A stretch of DNA of 64,000 nt, taken from contig JAGTWJ010000006.1 of NCBI GenBank assembly GCA_020064725.1, positions 496,001 to 560,000 of the forward strand, in the 5' to 3' direction. Positions 23,457-36,017 of the stretch are shown piece after piece. Under the pieces are notes generated by a model. It searched no databases. It saw only the letters and a program-made list of their open reading frames with translations, and was not told where the DNA came from. The position numbers and the translations under genes are program-made. Every line of letters starts with the position of its first letter. Within the stretch, counting starts at the first letter, position 1. Origin of the DNA: Drechslerella dactyloides. Its lineage: Eukaryota > Ascomycota > Orbiliomycetes > Orbiliales > Orbiliaceae.

Positions 23457-26292
23457 CTAGCAACATTGCATACGACCGGACCTTTTTACGAATTTCCTTT
23501 GTTTGGCTTCTTTTTTTTATCTCCGGAGACGCGGGACCAACTACAGCCACAACCAACGGGTTGACCACACCACTCACATATTTCTGCCATAGGAGGGCCA
23601 ATATGCGAATCTGTTCCGCTTTTACAACCTTTTAATATACGCTTACACCGGCCGGCTATATTTCGAGCTCCGGCAGATACACTCATACATCGGTTTGCGA
23701 GGTACAAAAGTCGACGTCGACGTACGCTATACATTTACACCGCATGCATGCAACTCCACTATACTGCTACACTGCTAGCTACACTGCTACTCCTACTGTT
23801 CCTCGCTTCGCTTCGATCCATCAGACTGTTATTATACTCTGACTGGCCAACAGGTCGTCGTTGATCTCTTTACTTTTACTTTTTCTCTCCGTTTCATTTA
23901 CATTGTCGCTGTTGGAGCAGTTTCATTGATCTACTTACTATATATTCCGAACGTTTCTTAGAGGTGGCATCATGGCGTTAGCGATGAGCGGACGGTTGGA
24001 GTTTTCATCCCAGCATTTACTTTTTCTATACTCTGTTACTGATGTACGGCCGAAAAAAACACATGTGCGGTTCTTTATACTGTTGTTAGTCATGTTATTT
24101 CTTTGTTTTGTCTTGTGCTACTTTTTATTTCCTTTTAATATTGCGTGTCTGTTATCCATCCATCTTCTGGCGTCATCAGTTGATTTTCATTTTCTCTTTA
24201 ATCATCACCTCTCTACTTGTTACGGCCGCTGCGAATTTCTGTTAGTACGTCCTGCTGTTACTGCGTCCTGCATAGATTGGTCTTCTGAAAAGCCCTCCTG
24301 TTACATTTTTTGCTGCATCTATCAACTGACAATTCTTTCTTCGTTTTCTTATATCCCTTTCGGTTGCACTGGTTAAGGCTCCGCTGCACTGGTCTCATCG
24401 ATTCGTGTATGCGTTGCTTGTTTTTTTCTACTGCTGCTTCGATTATAGCTATATTTTCAGGGTGTCCGAGTAAGTAAGTATACACTACTGCGATTGCTAT
24501 CTGTCTGTCTGTCTACTGCATTGTAATATCTGCTTTTACGTTTGTTTCATTTGAGTGTCTTATTTTTTTTTTGTTTGTGTTCGTACGTTTGTATATTGTG
24601 CATCTATCTGCATTCCAGCGCATGCTGAAGGCCGGGGAGGGGACGACGGAAGGAATGGAAGAAAAACCAGGATGAGTCCTATTGGAAAGAAGTATGAATG
24701 GCCTGTACTCTAGTAGGTGTACGTTGTATGTACAAGCTAACAAAATATTACAATTCAATCAATCAATCAATCAATCGGGTCGAGTTTGAGTTTGAGTCTC
24801 AATTTAGCGCATTGCTGGCTGTTGCTAGCCAGGCACACCTGGTCCTTAGTGTCGGAAGCTATAGCTAACAGCTAGCTAGCTGGTAACGTACCTCGACTAG
24901 ATTCAGCGAGCTAGCACCCCCCGGCTAGTTTGCATTTTAGCTAGCCTCGCGACCGCACTTTGAAATTTCGTCGCTTGGATGCAACGGCCTGCGGATGTAT
25001 GTAAGTATTGTCGTGTGCTTGCTTGTCTTGGTACGGACAGCATCGCGCTGGCGGGTTTATGCGTGGGCGACAATGCGGGTGTACAGGTGTGTACATACCC
25101 TTTGCTTTGCCGCTGGCTGACTGGAAATGCCATCCATCCTCGCACATCTCTTACGTGGAATTGACTTTGCCCGCGCTATAGGAAGTGATTCTATAGCCTG
25201 CATGTGGGGTTTTCAGCATTAAAAGGGTTCTTTATTTGTGCGTGAGAGGGTTTTGGAAAAAGAGACGCTGCCAACGCCGCAGTCATGTGCCAGCGTCGAT
25301 TCGGAGATAGTTCGGCAGGATCAGTTGGGCTTGAGCATCTGCTTCTTCCATGCGAATCTGGCGTGGTCCTTTTTTTTTTTTTGGTCTGTATCAGTGTTCA
25401 TGCATGCATGTCTCTCGCTCTCGGATATCGAGTCGAGGCATGCAGCGTCTATCGATTCGGTTCGAGGCCGGTGGGTGGACGGGCGGATTCTTGTCGATGG
25501 ATGTACGCACTTGTATCGGGTACATTAGCCTCGGGACGCGGGTTTTTGGTCCGTTCGCTGGCCGGTTGGAGGGCCCTGCGAATCGCGGACCATAGCTCGG
25601 CCGGCAGCTGCATCGGAGCAGTTCCGCGTGCATCGCCGGCTCGTCGACGCTGAAACACACAAGTAGTCGAGAGTTAAGGGTGTCTTCGAGGCTCCCTCAG
25701 CCAAGCTAGTGGGGACGGCTCCCCCCATGCAGCTGGGGATGATGAAAAAAAAGTACATCTGGACAAGGACATACAGACATGGCGCCGCTGCGGCCAGGGT
25801 GCAGCTGTGGGTGGATCTGGCAAAGGCCCCGCAGTGGATGTTTGATATAGGAATGGATGCAATATCGCGAGGGTGCTAAAATCGCAGGCTGCAGCTGCCA
25901 ACACATCAACGTGTTGACCAATGCACGCCGCCGGCACTATCACACAGCATCCCGGTTGGTCCGCCGTTTTCTTGCGCCATTGCAGAGCCTGCAAATGTGA
26001 TCTCGCTGGGCTGGCGTTCGCCCGACGCTCAGATTAGTCGTGTATGTGTGTATGGGATAGTGTACATGTGATCGGCTGATTGCTGTTGCCCGTTGTGATA
26101 GAAAAAAAAAAAAAAGGATGTGCTTCATGCAGTGATGCTGGGAACATGGGGAACTGGACCGGGCTGGTCGTGTCAAATAAATGCGGCTGGGCGCCGCTCC
26201 CGTACACGTGCATTAACAGAACGATAACAATAACCCCCCCTTCGCAAACAACCGCTTCGAATCAAACGGGAGATCCCGCGCCATGGATCCGA
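23457..26292. other. Convergent 2.8-kb intergenic region
   Basis: Long T-rich 3' flank of the CENP-B-type gene (23460-24600) followed by mixed sequence without coding potential. It contains a CAAT tandem repeat at 24756-24777, the palindromic gctagctagc near 24870, and poly-T/poly-A runs near 25370 and 26101. Confidence 0.6.
24756..24777. repeat. CAAT tetranucleotide repeat
   Basis: About five tandem caat units in the 3' intergenic region. Confidence 0.9.
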
Positions 26293-28102
26293 TCATGGCT
26301 CCAACATCTCGGGGACAAGCCTTGACACCAACAGGTCCAGCAGTCGGTATATCAGATGCTTGTTGCAGCTGCGCGAGCGCAGGAACGCCAGGCTCTCGCC
26401 AATCTCGCGCAGCTGCTCGTCCTTGCTCGCGGGGAGGTAGAGCCGCTTGACGATGTCGGGCACCGCGTTCCAGATCGCGAGCTCAGCCTGCTTTTGGATG
26501 AGGACTTTTTCGTCCTCTGTCGGGTAGGTGCGCGGCGGAGCGAGGCTGCCATTCGGGAAGAGGGCGTTGCGTGAGACGGTGAGGATCTTGATGAGCACGC
26601 GCTCGTTTATCACCGCCTGTTGGAAAACATGGGAGAGATAGCTACATGATTGTGGATGTCAGCTAGGCGATCTATGCGTGGTTGGTTGGTTGGTTGGCGC
26701 CGAGGGGCAAAATGCGGCTTACTTATCGAATAGGGAACCGGGCGACTTATCGGCCAGCGGCTTGGACGCCAACTGCAGCGAGCCGACCAACCAGGGTTGC
26801 CGCTTGTCAAGGGAGAACAGCGTGACCAGCGTCTTCCATATCGACAGCTTGAGGATCGGCTTTCGCCGCTTGGGGGGTTCGCGCGGCGGCTCTTTCCACA
26901 GCGATATGAGGGAGGTGGAGGCATGCTTGGCCACTATGGCGGTCTTAGCGACAAAGTTGTAGGCGTGCTCGAGGAAGACGAAGGCGGAGGCGGACAATGA
27001 TTGCATCAGCGGCTCGTCCGGCCGCCTGGCAGGCTTGGGCGGCTCGCTTTGGAGGAAAGCCATAAGCTCAGTGCTCTTGGCGTGGTTGACGTTCGCTGCC
27101 TTGATCTTGTCCGGGGCTGTGAGCGTCGTGATGACCTTTGTGATGAGTTCAAAGATCATGAACGGCTCGCTGAGCCGGTCGACGACATTCCAGAGCACCA
27201 TGTTGGAAAGGATCTCGCGGACGAGCAGCCGCTCGCAGTCCGACTGCAGGTCCTCCGGGGGGAGCAGAGCGGCCAGGACACCGGAACCCATCATCTTCAG
27301 GTAGAGACGCTCGCTCTCCGGGGAGGACAGGAGGGCCGGGTGGGGCTGCATGCTGTGGAAAATGTCGTTGACGGTAGCATACGGGAAGAGGGCGGTGGAC
27401 TGGCGCTCCAGCGCGACGCGGTAATCTAAAGCCAACGATTATCAGCTATGAACACTATGGGTGTATTGTTTTAAGTGATGCAAGACATATTCTAGGATGA
27501 TACCTTTGACATGGTTGTCCAAGAGCGTCGGCACTTCCTCCAACAGTAGTGTTTCAAAGTCCAACTGTAAGACAAAAGTTCAATATATCAGTTACACCGT
27601 CCAGGTCAAGCATTCTCGAGTGAGATGAAGTGTGTGCATGTATTTATGTACCTGCCGGATCCGCTGCTCTAGCGACAGCGTGCAATGCGCAATGACGAGG
27701 AGTATCTCATCGATGAACTCGGGGTCCGGGGTGATCCGCTGGTACCACGACTGCACAAAGTCCCTACACCCACATACAATACATATATTAACAGCTGGTC
27801 CATGATAGCTTAAGCTTAATAGGTAGGTAGACGGTAAGGTTAATGTAGCATGAACGGGATATGGCTGACCGGATGATTATGGAGATGAACCCGTAGAGCT
27901 GCAGGTCAACCTTTGGCGAGCTGCTGAGCGCGGGCAGGACCTCTTCGATGGTCTTGCCGGGGGGTGCCTGGGCGCACAGAACGCGTTTTGTGAGCGCGGC
28001 AAGGGCGCGGTCGTCCGAGTCGGAGGTGGGGGCGATGGCAGCGCGCCGGGCGAAGGGTGGCATCCTAAAGTACGGACGTGCTGCCTTCCTGTTAGCGGTC
28101 AT
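26293..28102 (-). CDS. PXA-domain protein (phox-associated domain, sorting-nexin related)
   Basis: Five exons, right to left (28102-27870, 27763-27652, 27564-27504, 27425-26723, 26641-26293), give 485 aa. Residues ~30-230 form a PXA domain: ALTKRVLCAQAPPGKTIEEV, IIIRDFVQSWYQRITPDPEF, LDFETLLLEEVPTLLDNHV, DYRVALERQS, ERLLVREILSNMVLWNVVDR. The C-terminal part (after LSIWKTLVTLFSLDKRQPWL) resembles the conserved tail of fungal PXA proteins and nexin C-terminal regions, ending in a helical LLVSRLVPEMLEP. PX and RGS domains of the Mdm1/SNX13 type are absent, as in the short fungal family around S. pombe pxa1. The last exon uses a tag acceptor at 26642-26644, adding YLSHVFQQAVINERV; the nearer cag would break the frame. 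A membrane-contact or endosomal role is inferred from the family. Confidence 0.88.
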
Positions 28103-30701
28103 GATTGATATGATACGATCCGGTGGATGGGATGGGACGCACGCACAGCGGTGTGGGATTGGGTGGTGAGGGTATTTATGTGCCGGGTGTCATCTGGAGA
28201 GGGCGCCGCGACGTGTCGTTCCTCATCGTCGGACGACCGTGTCTGGCGACGTGTGTCTGATTGTCCTGGCGATGGTGGTGGTGGAGGCGGTGGAGACGGA
28301 CGGGTGGTGGTTGGTGGAAGCTGGCGCATGACAGGCGCATTTGGTTAGTAAGCCGGACGGTGTCACAAGCCCAAACTCGACCACCGAGCTAATCGCATCC
28401 TTATCATATCACGGTATCGATAGCGTATCGATTTATCCAAATTCATTCTAATCGGGCTCTTCGCTACGGCGGTGAGCTGGCCGTTCCACAGACGGGTTCT
28501 TTCGCGAACTTGTCGTCCGATGCCGGCGGGTTGGACGTCGCGCGCGATTCGATACGACGGACACAACAATCATGTCCGGATGCATGTAACGGACGTCATT
28601 GACGGCATTATATTACGCCAGGGAGCAGATACCGCGCAAGATAGATGCCGGATTCAGCGGATGCAGTGTACAGCGTTAAAATCAAACGGCATCGCGGAGG
28701 TAAACGTCAAAACGAGGCAAACGCGAACCACAGCAATGCATCTGTCTACATTATACATTGTCCGATCCAGGTATCCTGGCGAATGTTGAGCTATGCCGGA
28801 CTGGCTGCAGCCCTGTCTGGCATCCCGTCTCTTCATTCGGATTCGGGCATCAGCGGCGTCGCTATCGAGCGTCGGACAGGTGTGAATGATATGAGACAGG
28901 CAGGCCTACGTTACAGACGAGTGTAATAATGCAATAGTCAAGGTTGCAGGCCGACGCTGCAGAGCTAGAGGAGCTCAGCTGCCCACTACCCCTCACCTCC
29001 CCGAGCAGCTCCTGCGATCGGATACAATACAATCCTTAGCAGCGCCGCAAATAATTTGAAAGAGGCATGGGCCAAGAACAGGTATCTAGTGCTATTTATA
29101 CTGGTCGCCCATCGCTGCTGCGAAGGAGGGTCGCAGTCAAGTTGGCAAAAGGTCACAAGCGGATTTCGTCTGATCTTTCACGAGCTCGCGTGGGGTCCTC
29201 TTCCAGCAGTTCGCTTTGGGCAGGTCCTGGTAGCCAGCAGTTGGTTGAAGAATCGAATCGGACGCATGCATAATATATTGCTATATTGCAGACGGCGTTA
29301 CGCTCGAGGAGTTTGGTCTCTCGGACTGTGCAAACTGCATGGACAGTATGTACATGTACTTGCGGTACCTATCTCCGAGCGTGGATTCGATTTGGGCATG
29401 ATCGCGATGGTACCCACAGGGCCCGGTAGCTGGCGATGCGATGCAATGACTGCATACCGGCAGAGCCGGCTGGGTGAGACAGGGCGAGCGATTTGATCAG
29501 GTTCGAGGTCGCTAGTCGTCCGCTCGATCGTTCGGAACAGGAGCCTGGCCCGATGCGAACTAGAGAAGGAGAAGGAGGGCACATGGCCACCGGCACTCGC
29601 TCGTCCGGCGGGTCATGCAGCCAAGTCAGTCCGGTGGACGCTCAGCTTATCTTGCCCTTCCCGTCCGAGTCGCATCTTGTGCCCGCGACCTTCTGAGCTC
29701 TCGAATCGATGGGAAGAATGTTCTGACTGTCTAGATATAATTCTTGTTATCGGACGTCGAGTGGGGCTGGCCCAGCTGCATCTGCATCTGCATCACGCCG
29801 GGTTAGCTCGTCGTCGACGTCGGCCTGGACGTCTCTCCAGATGGCTGAATGCGAACGTGCGGTCGGCTGTCGATGGCGTGAGGGTAATATTATATAATAC
29901 AGCCGCTGGCTCCTTCCTGCAGGCTGGCAGGCAGGCCGGTTTAGCTTGCTGTCGTCGACGTCCTTTTAGCCTCTCATGCAGGGCGGCAGTTAAACTCGAT
30001 TCCGTTGCAAAAGGTGACTTGTGTTCAGAATACAATCCCATCGCCGCCCGGCACGACGTAATTTATAATTCTAATCGGTCCCCCAAAATTAACCTGCCCG
30101 CCGCACACGACTCGCCATCTACACGGACATAGCACGAGCGACCTCCCCACGCTGGTTCAACTTCGATCCGGGCATAAGAGCGAGGAGCTGCTGCTGGGAT
30201 CGTACGCTATAGCGCTATTGGGTCCGGTGCCCCGCTTCTCAGGCCCCGACTGCGGTTGAAACAAGCAAACGTAGCAGCCGATAAATACGGCGGGCCTCCT
30301 GCCGACTCGACTCCTGGCCTCTGCAGCTCTGCACGACGCCTCCCTTCTCTTCTGATCGACCGCGAAGACGGTGACGGACTGACGGCGGAAAACTCAATTC
30401 CCGCTCGCCGCAAGAGTTTAAATTCCAATCGCTTGGGGTTGCCGGTACACAATACTCCGCCCGTCTCGAGATAATCATCTGCAATCGCCTCTGGAACACC
30501 TGGACATCTGGGTACCCTCCACCGATTTCTTGATATTCGGCTGGGCGCACCGTCGGCTGCTCTGGGCATGCAACACAGCTAGCCAAGCCGACCCGACGAA
30601 CAGCATTCGCTCTACTGCACCTCTCGATTGGTATTATATTACGACGGAATCTAGACTCGGATTTGAATTATCCACGGCCGACGAAGAGCTACGCTGCAAG
30701 C
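28103..30701. other. 2.6-kb divergent interval (PXA gene / F-box-LRR gene)
   Basis: No conserved coding sequence was recognised. Two loosely similar blocks around 29805-29840 and 29939-29975 share a tcgtcgacgtc core. The interval must hold both promoters. Confidence 0.55.
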
Positions 30702-32786
30702 ATGTCCTCCGCCCCGCCGGTCGCGCTGAACGATGCGCCCGTCGTCAAGCGGCGCAGCAGACGGCGACGACTGCTGCTCAATCGCATGGGCCGGGCGTCG
30801 TCGTCGTCGCCGCAGCTGGCCGAGCTGGGTGCCGAGTATGCGGCGCGGAACTCGGTTTCGTGTATATCCCTGCGAGTAGCGGGGGCTTCCTCTGCCGGCT
30901 CGACGGCCGCCGTGAGGGTTGCGGGGAAGGATGTGGTGGTGAGGAATGCGATGACGACGACGGCAGCGGTGCCGCGGACGGTGACGGTGCATGCGATGGC
31001 GCCGAGGATCGTCAATCGGAACTTTCTGGAGGCGCTGCCGGGGGAGATTTGTCTGCAGGTGCTGAGCTACCTCGAGCCGAAAGAGCTCGTGCGATGCTCA
31101 ATGGTGAGTTTATACATATCTATCTTTACATTCGGTCGATGTCCTGGGCGGGGCTGATGACGTATTTTATATCCAGGTGAACAAGACGCTGGGGCGGCTG
31201 TGCTTTGACGGGCAGCTGTGGAGCGTGCTGGACACGGGGACGTTCTACAAGGAGATCCCGGCGCACCAGCTGACCCGGCTGATTGGCCTCAGCGGGCCCT
31301 TTATCCGCTATCTAAATCTGAGGTATGCGCGCATTCCACCGATATCGTATATAAACATGCTAATGCGGTACGTCTACGATGCAGAGGCTGCGTGCAGCTG
31401 CAGAATGAATTCCACGCCATCACGAAGACATGCAACAACCTGGTCTCGGCCTCGCTGGAAGGCTGCTCCCTCTCCCGCCCGACGGTGCACCGGCTGATCA
31501 CCAACAACCACAGCCTGGTGCAGCTCAACCTGTCCGGCCTGGAGGCCGTCTCCAACTTCACCTGCAAGCACATCGCCGACTCGTGTCCGCTGCTGACGAC
31601 GCTGGACGTGTCCTTCTGCACAAACATGGACGCCCGCGGCGTGCGCAAGATCGTCGAGGCCTGCACCCGCCTGACGGACCTGCGCGCCGCAGAGTGTCTG
31701 GGCATCAACGATGAAGGGACGCTGGAGGCGATCTTCCGCGCGAACACGCTCGAGCGGCTACTGCTGTCCGGCTGCGATAGCTTGACGGACGAGAGCATTC
31801 GGATCCTCGTCGAGGGGATCGAGGCGGATATCGACCCGCTGACGGACCGGACGACGGCACCTGCGCGCCGCCTGCGCCATCTGAACGTGAGCAAGTGTCG
31901 CGGGCTGACGGACCTCGCACTGCGGCATCTGGCGCACAACGTGCCTGAGCTGGAAGGCCTGGAGCTGGCGCATGTGGCCGAGCTGACGGATGAGGGACTG
32001 ACGGATCTGCTGCCGACGGTGCCGAAGCTGAGCCATCTGGATCTGGAGGAGTGTGGGAACGTTACGAACGACGCGCTGGTGGAGCTGGCGAAGGCGCCGT
32101 GCGCAGGCGTGCTGCGGCATCTGCAGCTGTCGTTCTGCGAGAGCGTATCGGACGAGGGGATGGTGCCGGTGGTCAAAGCGTGCACAGCGCTGCGCAACAT
32201 CGAGCTCGATAACAGTGCGTATTACCCTTATATGATAACATGTGCTTTACGATTTCACGCGACAGCTAGGCTAATTGGTGTGGTTTTTTCCCGTGCAGCT
32301 CGAATCACGGATACGTTCCTAGTGGAGGCGGCGGCGGCGGTACGACAGCGCGGCAGCGCTATCAGGTCGCGCAAGCCGCGGATCGGGCTGCGACTAGTCT
32401 GCTTTGACTGCGTGAACGTGAACTGGACGGGCATCCACGCGGTGCTGGCGGCGAACAGCACGCGTTCGCTGGACAAAAAATTGACCGATGGCAGCAAAGA
32501 TGGTGTTAGCAGCAGCATTGGTATCTGCCGCGAGGTGATACAGCTCAAGTGCTACTACGGCTGGCAGCAGACGGCGGACCAGCATTTGAAGCTGGTGATG
32601 CGGGGCGACTGTGCGAGCGCCAAGTGGCTGGAGGAGCGGTGGTCGGAGCACATGACGTCGAACGAGGACAGCTCGCAGAGCAGTCGACGACGGCGACGTC
32701 GGGCGCGGGAGGCAGCGCTACTGGATTTGGATGAAAACCATGATGGCCGGCGCCGGCGGCGAACGGGCGGATGTGCAATCATGTAG
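30702..32786 (+). CDS. F-box / leucine-rich-repeat protein with C-terminal CaaX box
   Basis: Four exons (30702-31103, 31177-31322, 31385-32214, 32299-32786) encode 621 aa. A basic N-terminus (RRSRRRRLLLNRMGR) precedes an F-box at about 108-152 (NFLEALPGEICLQVLSYLEP, CSM-VNKTLGRLCFDGQLW). From ~175 to ~420 there are cysteine-containing LRRs of the AMN1/FBXL type (LVQLNLSGLEAVSNFTCKHI, LTTLDVSFCTNMDARGV, LSHLDLEECGNVTND, LRHLQLSFCESVSDEG). Such proteins are substrate receptors of SCF ubiquitin ligases, the F-box binding Skp1. The tail is polybasic (RRRRRRARE, then GRRRRRTGG) and ends in CAIM, a good prenylation signal as in human FBXL2/FBXL20. The frame upstream of 30702 has no ATG, which fixes the start. 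The substrate is unknown. Confidence 0.92.
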
Positions 32787-33569
32787 AGTGGGATAACATG
32801 CATCTATTGGAGTGGAGTTTTACTACTATCTCGCCTTGGAGACTCTCTTGTTTTTTTTTCGTTTTCCTTCAAAATCTGGTGTTTGTGGACATGAGGACAG
32901 CAAGATCTGTATTTACTTTGCGCTTTTGATAAGGGTTTGGGACAGTCTGATTACGATCGATCGATTGATTTGACCTGATAGCGGTCACGGCCTGCATTTG
33001 GATAGTTGGTTTTAGTCTCTGGGTGGCTTGTTTCGTCCGTTGGAGTTGGCTGGCAATGTTGCGATACTCGAGTTCCTCCTCCGCAAGACACAGAACTCTC
33101 CCACGCACGCCGTATATTCACACATGTGAGACGAGTGAAGACATGTTTCTGCAACGGAGGCCCGAGCGACCAACGGCGCACAGAGGCAGGCTCCGCAGGC
33201 CGAGACAGAGCTCAGCAGACGATTGGTCGCGCAGGCGCCGGTCACTCGCCGCGGTCAGCCGGGCGCCCAATCGGGACAAACGCTGAGGATTAGGTAATCA
33301 CGTGTGGCTGGCTGGTTGGCTGGCCCCTGGTCGCTTCCCATTCCGCGCCCGTCCTCGCCAGCTGGACCGAATTCCCTCGTCACCTCCCTCGCTTCTCTCC
33401 GACGACACTCTCTCTCCTCCGCTCGTAATAACTTCCGGCTCTCCCTCCGCTTGATAGATAGACGGGCAGATAGACGGGCAGATAGACGGACAGATAGACA
33501 GACGGGCAGTCGAACGAACAGACGCACGAACAGACAAACGGCTTCCGCGAGCGCAGCATCGATCGCAGC
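32787..33569. other. Intergenic region before the SLC35F6-like gene
   Basis: 783 bp without coding potential. It ends in a CT-rich tract and a degenerate GATAGACGGGCA tandem repeat just upstream of the next start codon. Confidence 0.6.
33457..33508 (+). repeat. 12-bp tandem repeat (GATAGACGGGCA) in the leader
   Basis: Units at 33457-33468, 33469-33480 and 33481-33492 (one mismatch), followed by a slipped partial copy. It lies 60-110 nt before the ATG, so probably in the 5' UTR. Confidence 0.9.
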
Positions 33570-35097
33570 ATGGCGTCCAAGCCGCTCATCCTGGTCCTCG
33601 TGTGCGTCACCACTCCAGTTCCCTCAAGACCGCTCATACTTCTCGGGAGTTTACGCTAACGTGTATACCGTTATCTGTGCAGGGCCGGCATGCTGCTAAC
33701 CGGCTGCTCCAACACCCTCCTCACGAAATGGCAGGACCAGCAGTGCGTCCGCAACTGCACGGACCCGGACCCCGCCAAGCGCCAGCTCTTCGAGCAGCCC
33801 GTCATCCAGACGCTGCAGATGTTCATCGGTGAAATGGGCTGCTGGCTCGTCATCGCCCTGCACGGCCTGTATCTGCGGCTGCAGCAGCGCCGGCGCGCGA
33901 GCAACGCGGGATACCAGCCGCTCGCGCCGGACCCGCTTGAGGAAGAGGAGGATCCGGCGGATGCGCCGAGCAGTCCTGTGTTGAAGGCGTTGACGGCGGC
34001 GACCGACCGGCCGATGTTGAGCGGGCGGAAGGTTCTGCTGCTAGCGTTACCGGCGGGTTAGTAGTATCCGTTTGCATGTGATTTTGGTCGTGTCTGGATG
34101 GAAGGGCTGACTGTGGGGTTTAGTTTGCGATATCTGCGGGACGACGTTGATGAATGTTGGACTGCTGTTCGTCGCGGCAAGCGGTGGGTATCTTCTGTTC
34201 TATCGATAAATAACGCGGGAATGCTGACTGGTGCGGTAGTGTATCAAATGACGCGTGGCGCGCTGGTGCTCTTCGTCGGCCTGTTCAGCGTGCTGTTCCT
34301 CAAGCGCCACCTGTACCTCTTCCACTGGCTCGCACTCTTCATCGTTGTCGTTGGTGTTGCGGTCGTCGGGCTCGCTGGCGCGGTGTTCAAGAAGCCAGAG
34401 CAGCATGAAATCAATGCGGGTGACGCGGCACAGGACGTCGTCGTGCGGTCGATTGTCGGCGTGCTGCTCATCGCGGGTGCGCAGGTGTTCACGGCGACGC
34501 AGTTCGTGCTGGAGGAGTACATCCTCGAGGCGTACGCGATGGAGCCGCTGCAGGTTGTCGGATGGGAGGGTATCTTTGGGTTCAGCGTTACGTCTATCGG
34601 AATGGTGGTGCTGCATTACACTGTCGGCGTGACGGAGGCTGGGCGCGGCGGGTACTTTGACGCCGCGGAAGGCCTGCGGGAGATGGGCGTTGGATACGTG
34701 CTTTTCAGCAGCGTATTGATCATGATTTCTATCGGGTGAGTTCCATTTTCCCTATCCCCGCAGTTTTTCATAGACTTCTCGAGCTGGTGGGAAGGGAATA
34801 TGCTGACGATGGTGATGTAGTGCATTCAACTTCTTCGGCATCTCGGTGACGCGGTCCGTCAGTGCGACCTCGCGGTCGACAATCGACACGTGCCGTACGC
34901 TCTTCATCTGGATCGTCTCGTTGGCGCTCGGATGGGAGAGGTTCTTGCCCCTGCAGCTGCTCGGCTTCGGGTTGCTCGTGTACGGAACCTTTTTGTTCAA
35001 CGAGATTGTGCAGCCGCCGATGCGCGCGTGTCTGCCGCCGCGGCCGGCGGAGGCTCGGGAAGAGCTGCTGCCGGAGGACCCGATTGAGCATATGTAA
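33570..35097 (+). CDS. SLC35F6-like membrane transporter (drug/metabolite transporter superfamily)
   Basis: Five exons (33570-33601, 33683-34056, 34124-34183, 34240-34735, 34821-35097) encode 412 aa. About nine to ten hydrophobic segments are apparent. Family signatures of SLC35F6: N-terminal AGMLLTGCSNTLLTKWQDQ, VCDICGTTLMNVGLLFVAAS, the loop VYQMTRGALVLFVGLFSV, a second-half repeat around TATQFVLEEYIL, and AFNFFGISVTRSVSATSRST with CRTLFIWIVSLALGWE. A hydrophilic Glu/Asp-rich loop separates TM2 and TM3 (about 82-110). Human SLC35F6 is lysosomal/mitochondrial with unclear substrate; the fungal protein is probably in an endomembrane. Intron 1 uses donor gtgcgt at 33602, giving LVLVAGMLL in frame. 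It is the only gene in the right-hand part transcribed in the same direction as its left neighbour. Confidence 0.93.
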
Positions 35098-36017
35098 GAG
35101 ATAGATATACGGGTACCATGTTTTGTATTGTATGTGCGGTATGTATGCATTCGTGCATTGCAGCGTGGGCAGATTGACAGTTAGTTGGGATGTTATCACG
35201 TTTATTTCGGGCTGTTTTGTCTGTATTTTTTTCTTTTTCATTTTTTTTTCTTTGAGATTCCATGTTGAGAGTTGAGTTCGTCCAGCGATGGCCAGGCGTG
35301 GGGGGATTATATTGATCGTCTTGTCACATATATTTGTATGTAGTAGGGGGGGATAGATAGATGGCGTATCTGTGCTATCGGCAGTACACTATATATCGGA
35401 TTTTTTGATCTCTCTCGTCGGACGATATAGATGCAACGGGTCACATGTGAGTCTATGATAATTGACCAATGCTTGTGCTGATGCTAGAGTGGCATATCGT
35501 GACTGCGCGCTGGTAAGTAATTCATGTACTGTGAACACAGATGCTTGCTAGCTTGTAGAACGATAGTAGCCTTGATAACAAGCGCTAGAAGTAAAACGAG
35601 GAAAAGAAAGCGCAGTCAAAATGCATGCGCAGATGTACTCATGTAGAGATCACTCGCTGGTATCGACTCAAAACTATCAATCAAACATACAACATCCAAA
35701 CGCCCGCTGAACACACAAGATGTCTCCCAAATCGCTGTCGCAATATCCACCTCAATATATATATCCCTTTCCATACCCATATATGTATCCATATCCATGT
35801 ATGCGTCCCGTCTGTATATACTCCGACGTGATTCCGGAGAACACTGAACCAAATTCTGCCCATTCCAACTTTTATATGTTTACCACTCGTTCGCTCCACT
35901 CTGCGAATGAAACAGCTTGAAAAATCCAATATTGCAAGAAACTCGAAACGATATTCAACCGAAAAATTTCCATAATAACTGATATAAATCTCGTTTGATA
36001 GATGGTCTTGCTGGGTG
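35098..36017. other. Convergent intergenic region (SLC35F6-like / F-box)
   Basis: 920 bp, AT-rich, with many TATA-like steps and a T-run near 35220-35250. Presumably 3' flanks only; no gene seen. Confidence 0.6.

Noticed and set aside
26620..26628. Acceptor cag just before GCGGTGATAAAC for the last PXA-gene exon
   Set aside because: With the phase left by the donor at 26722 it runs into TGA; the tag at 26642-26644 keeps frame.
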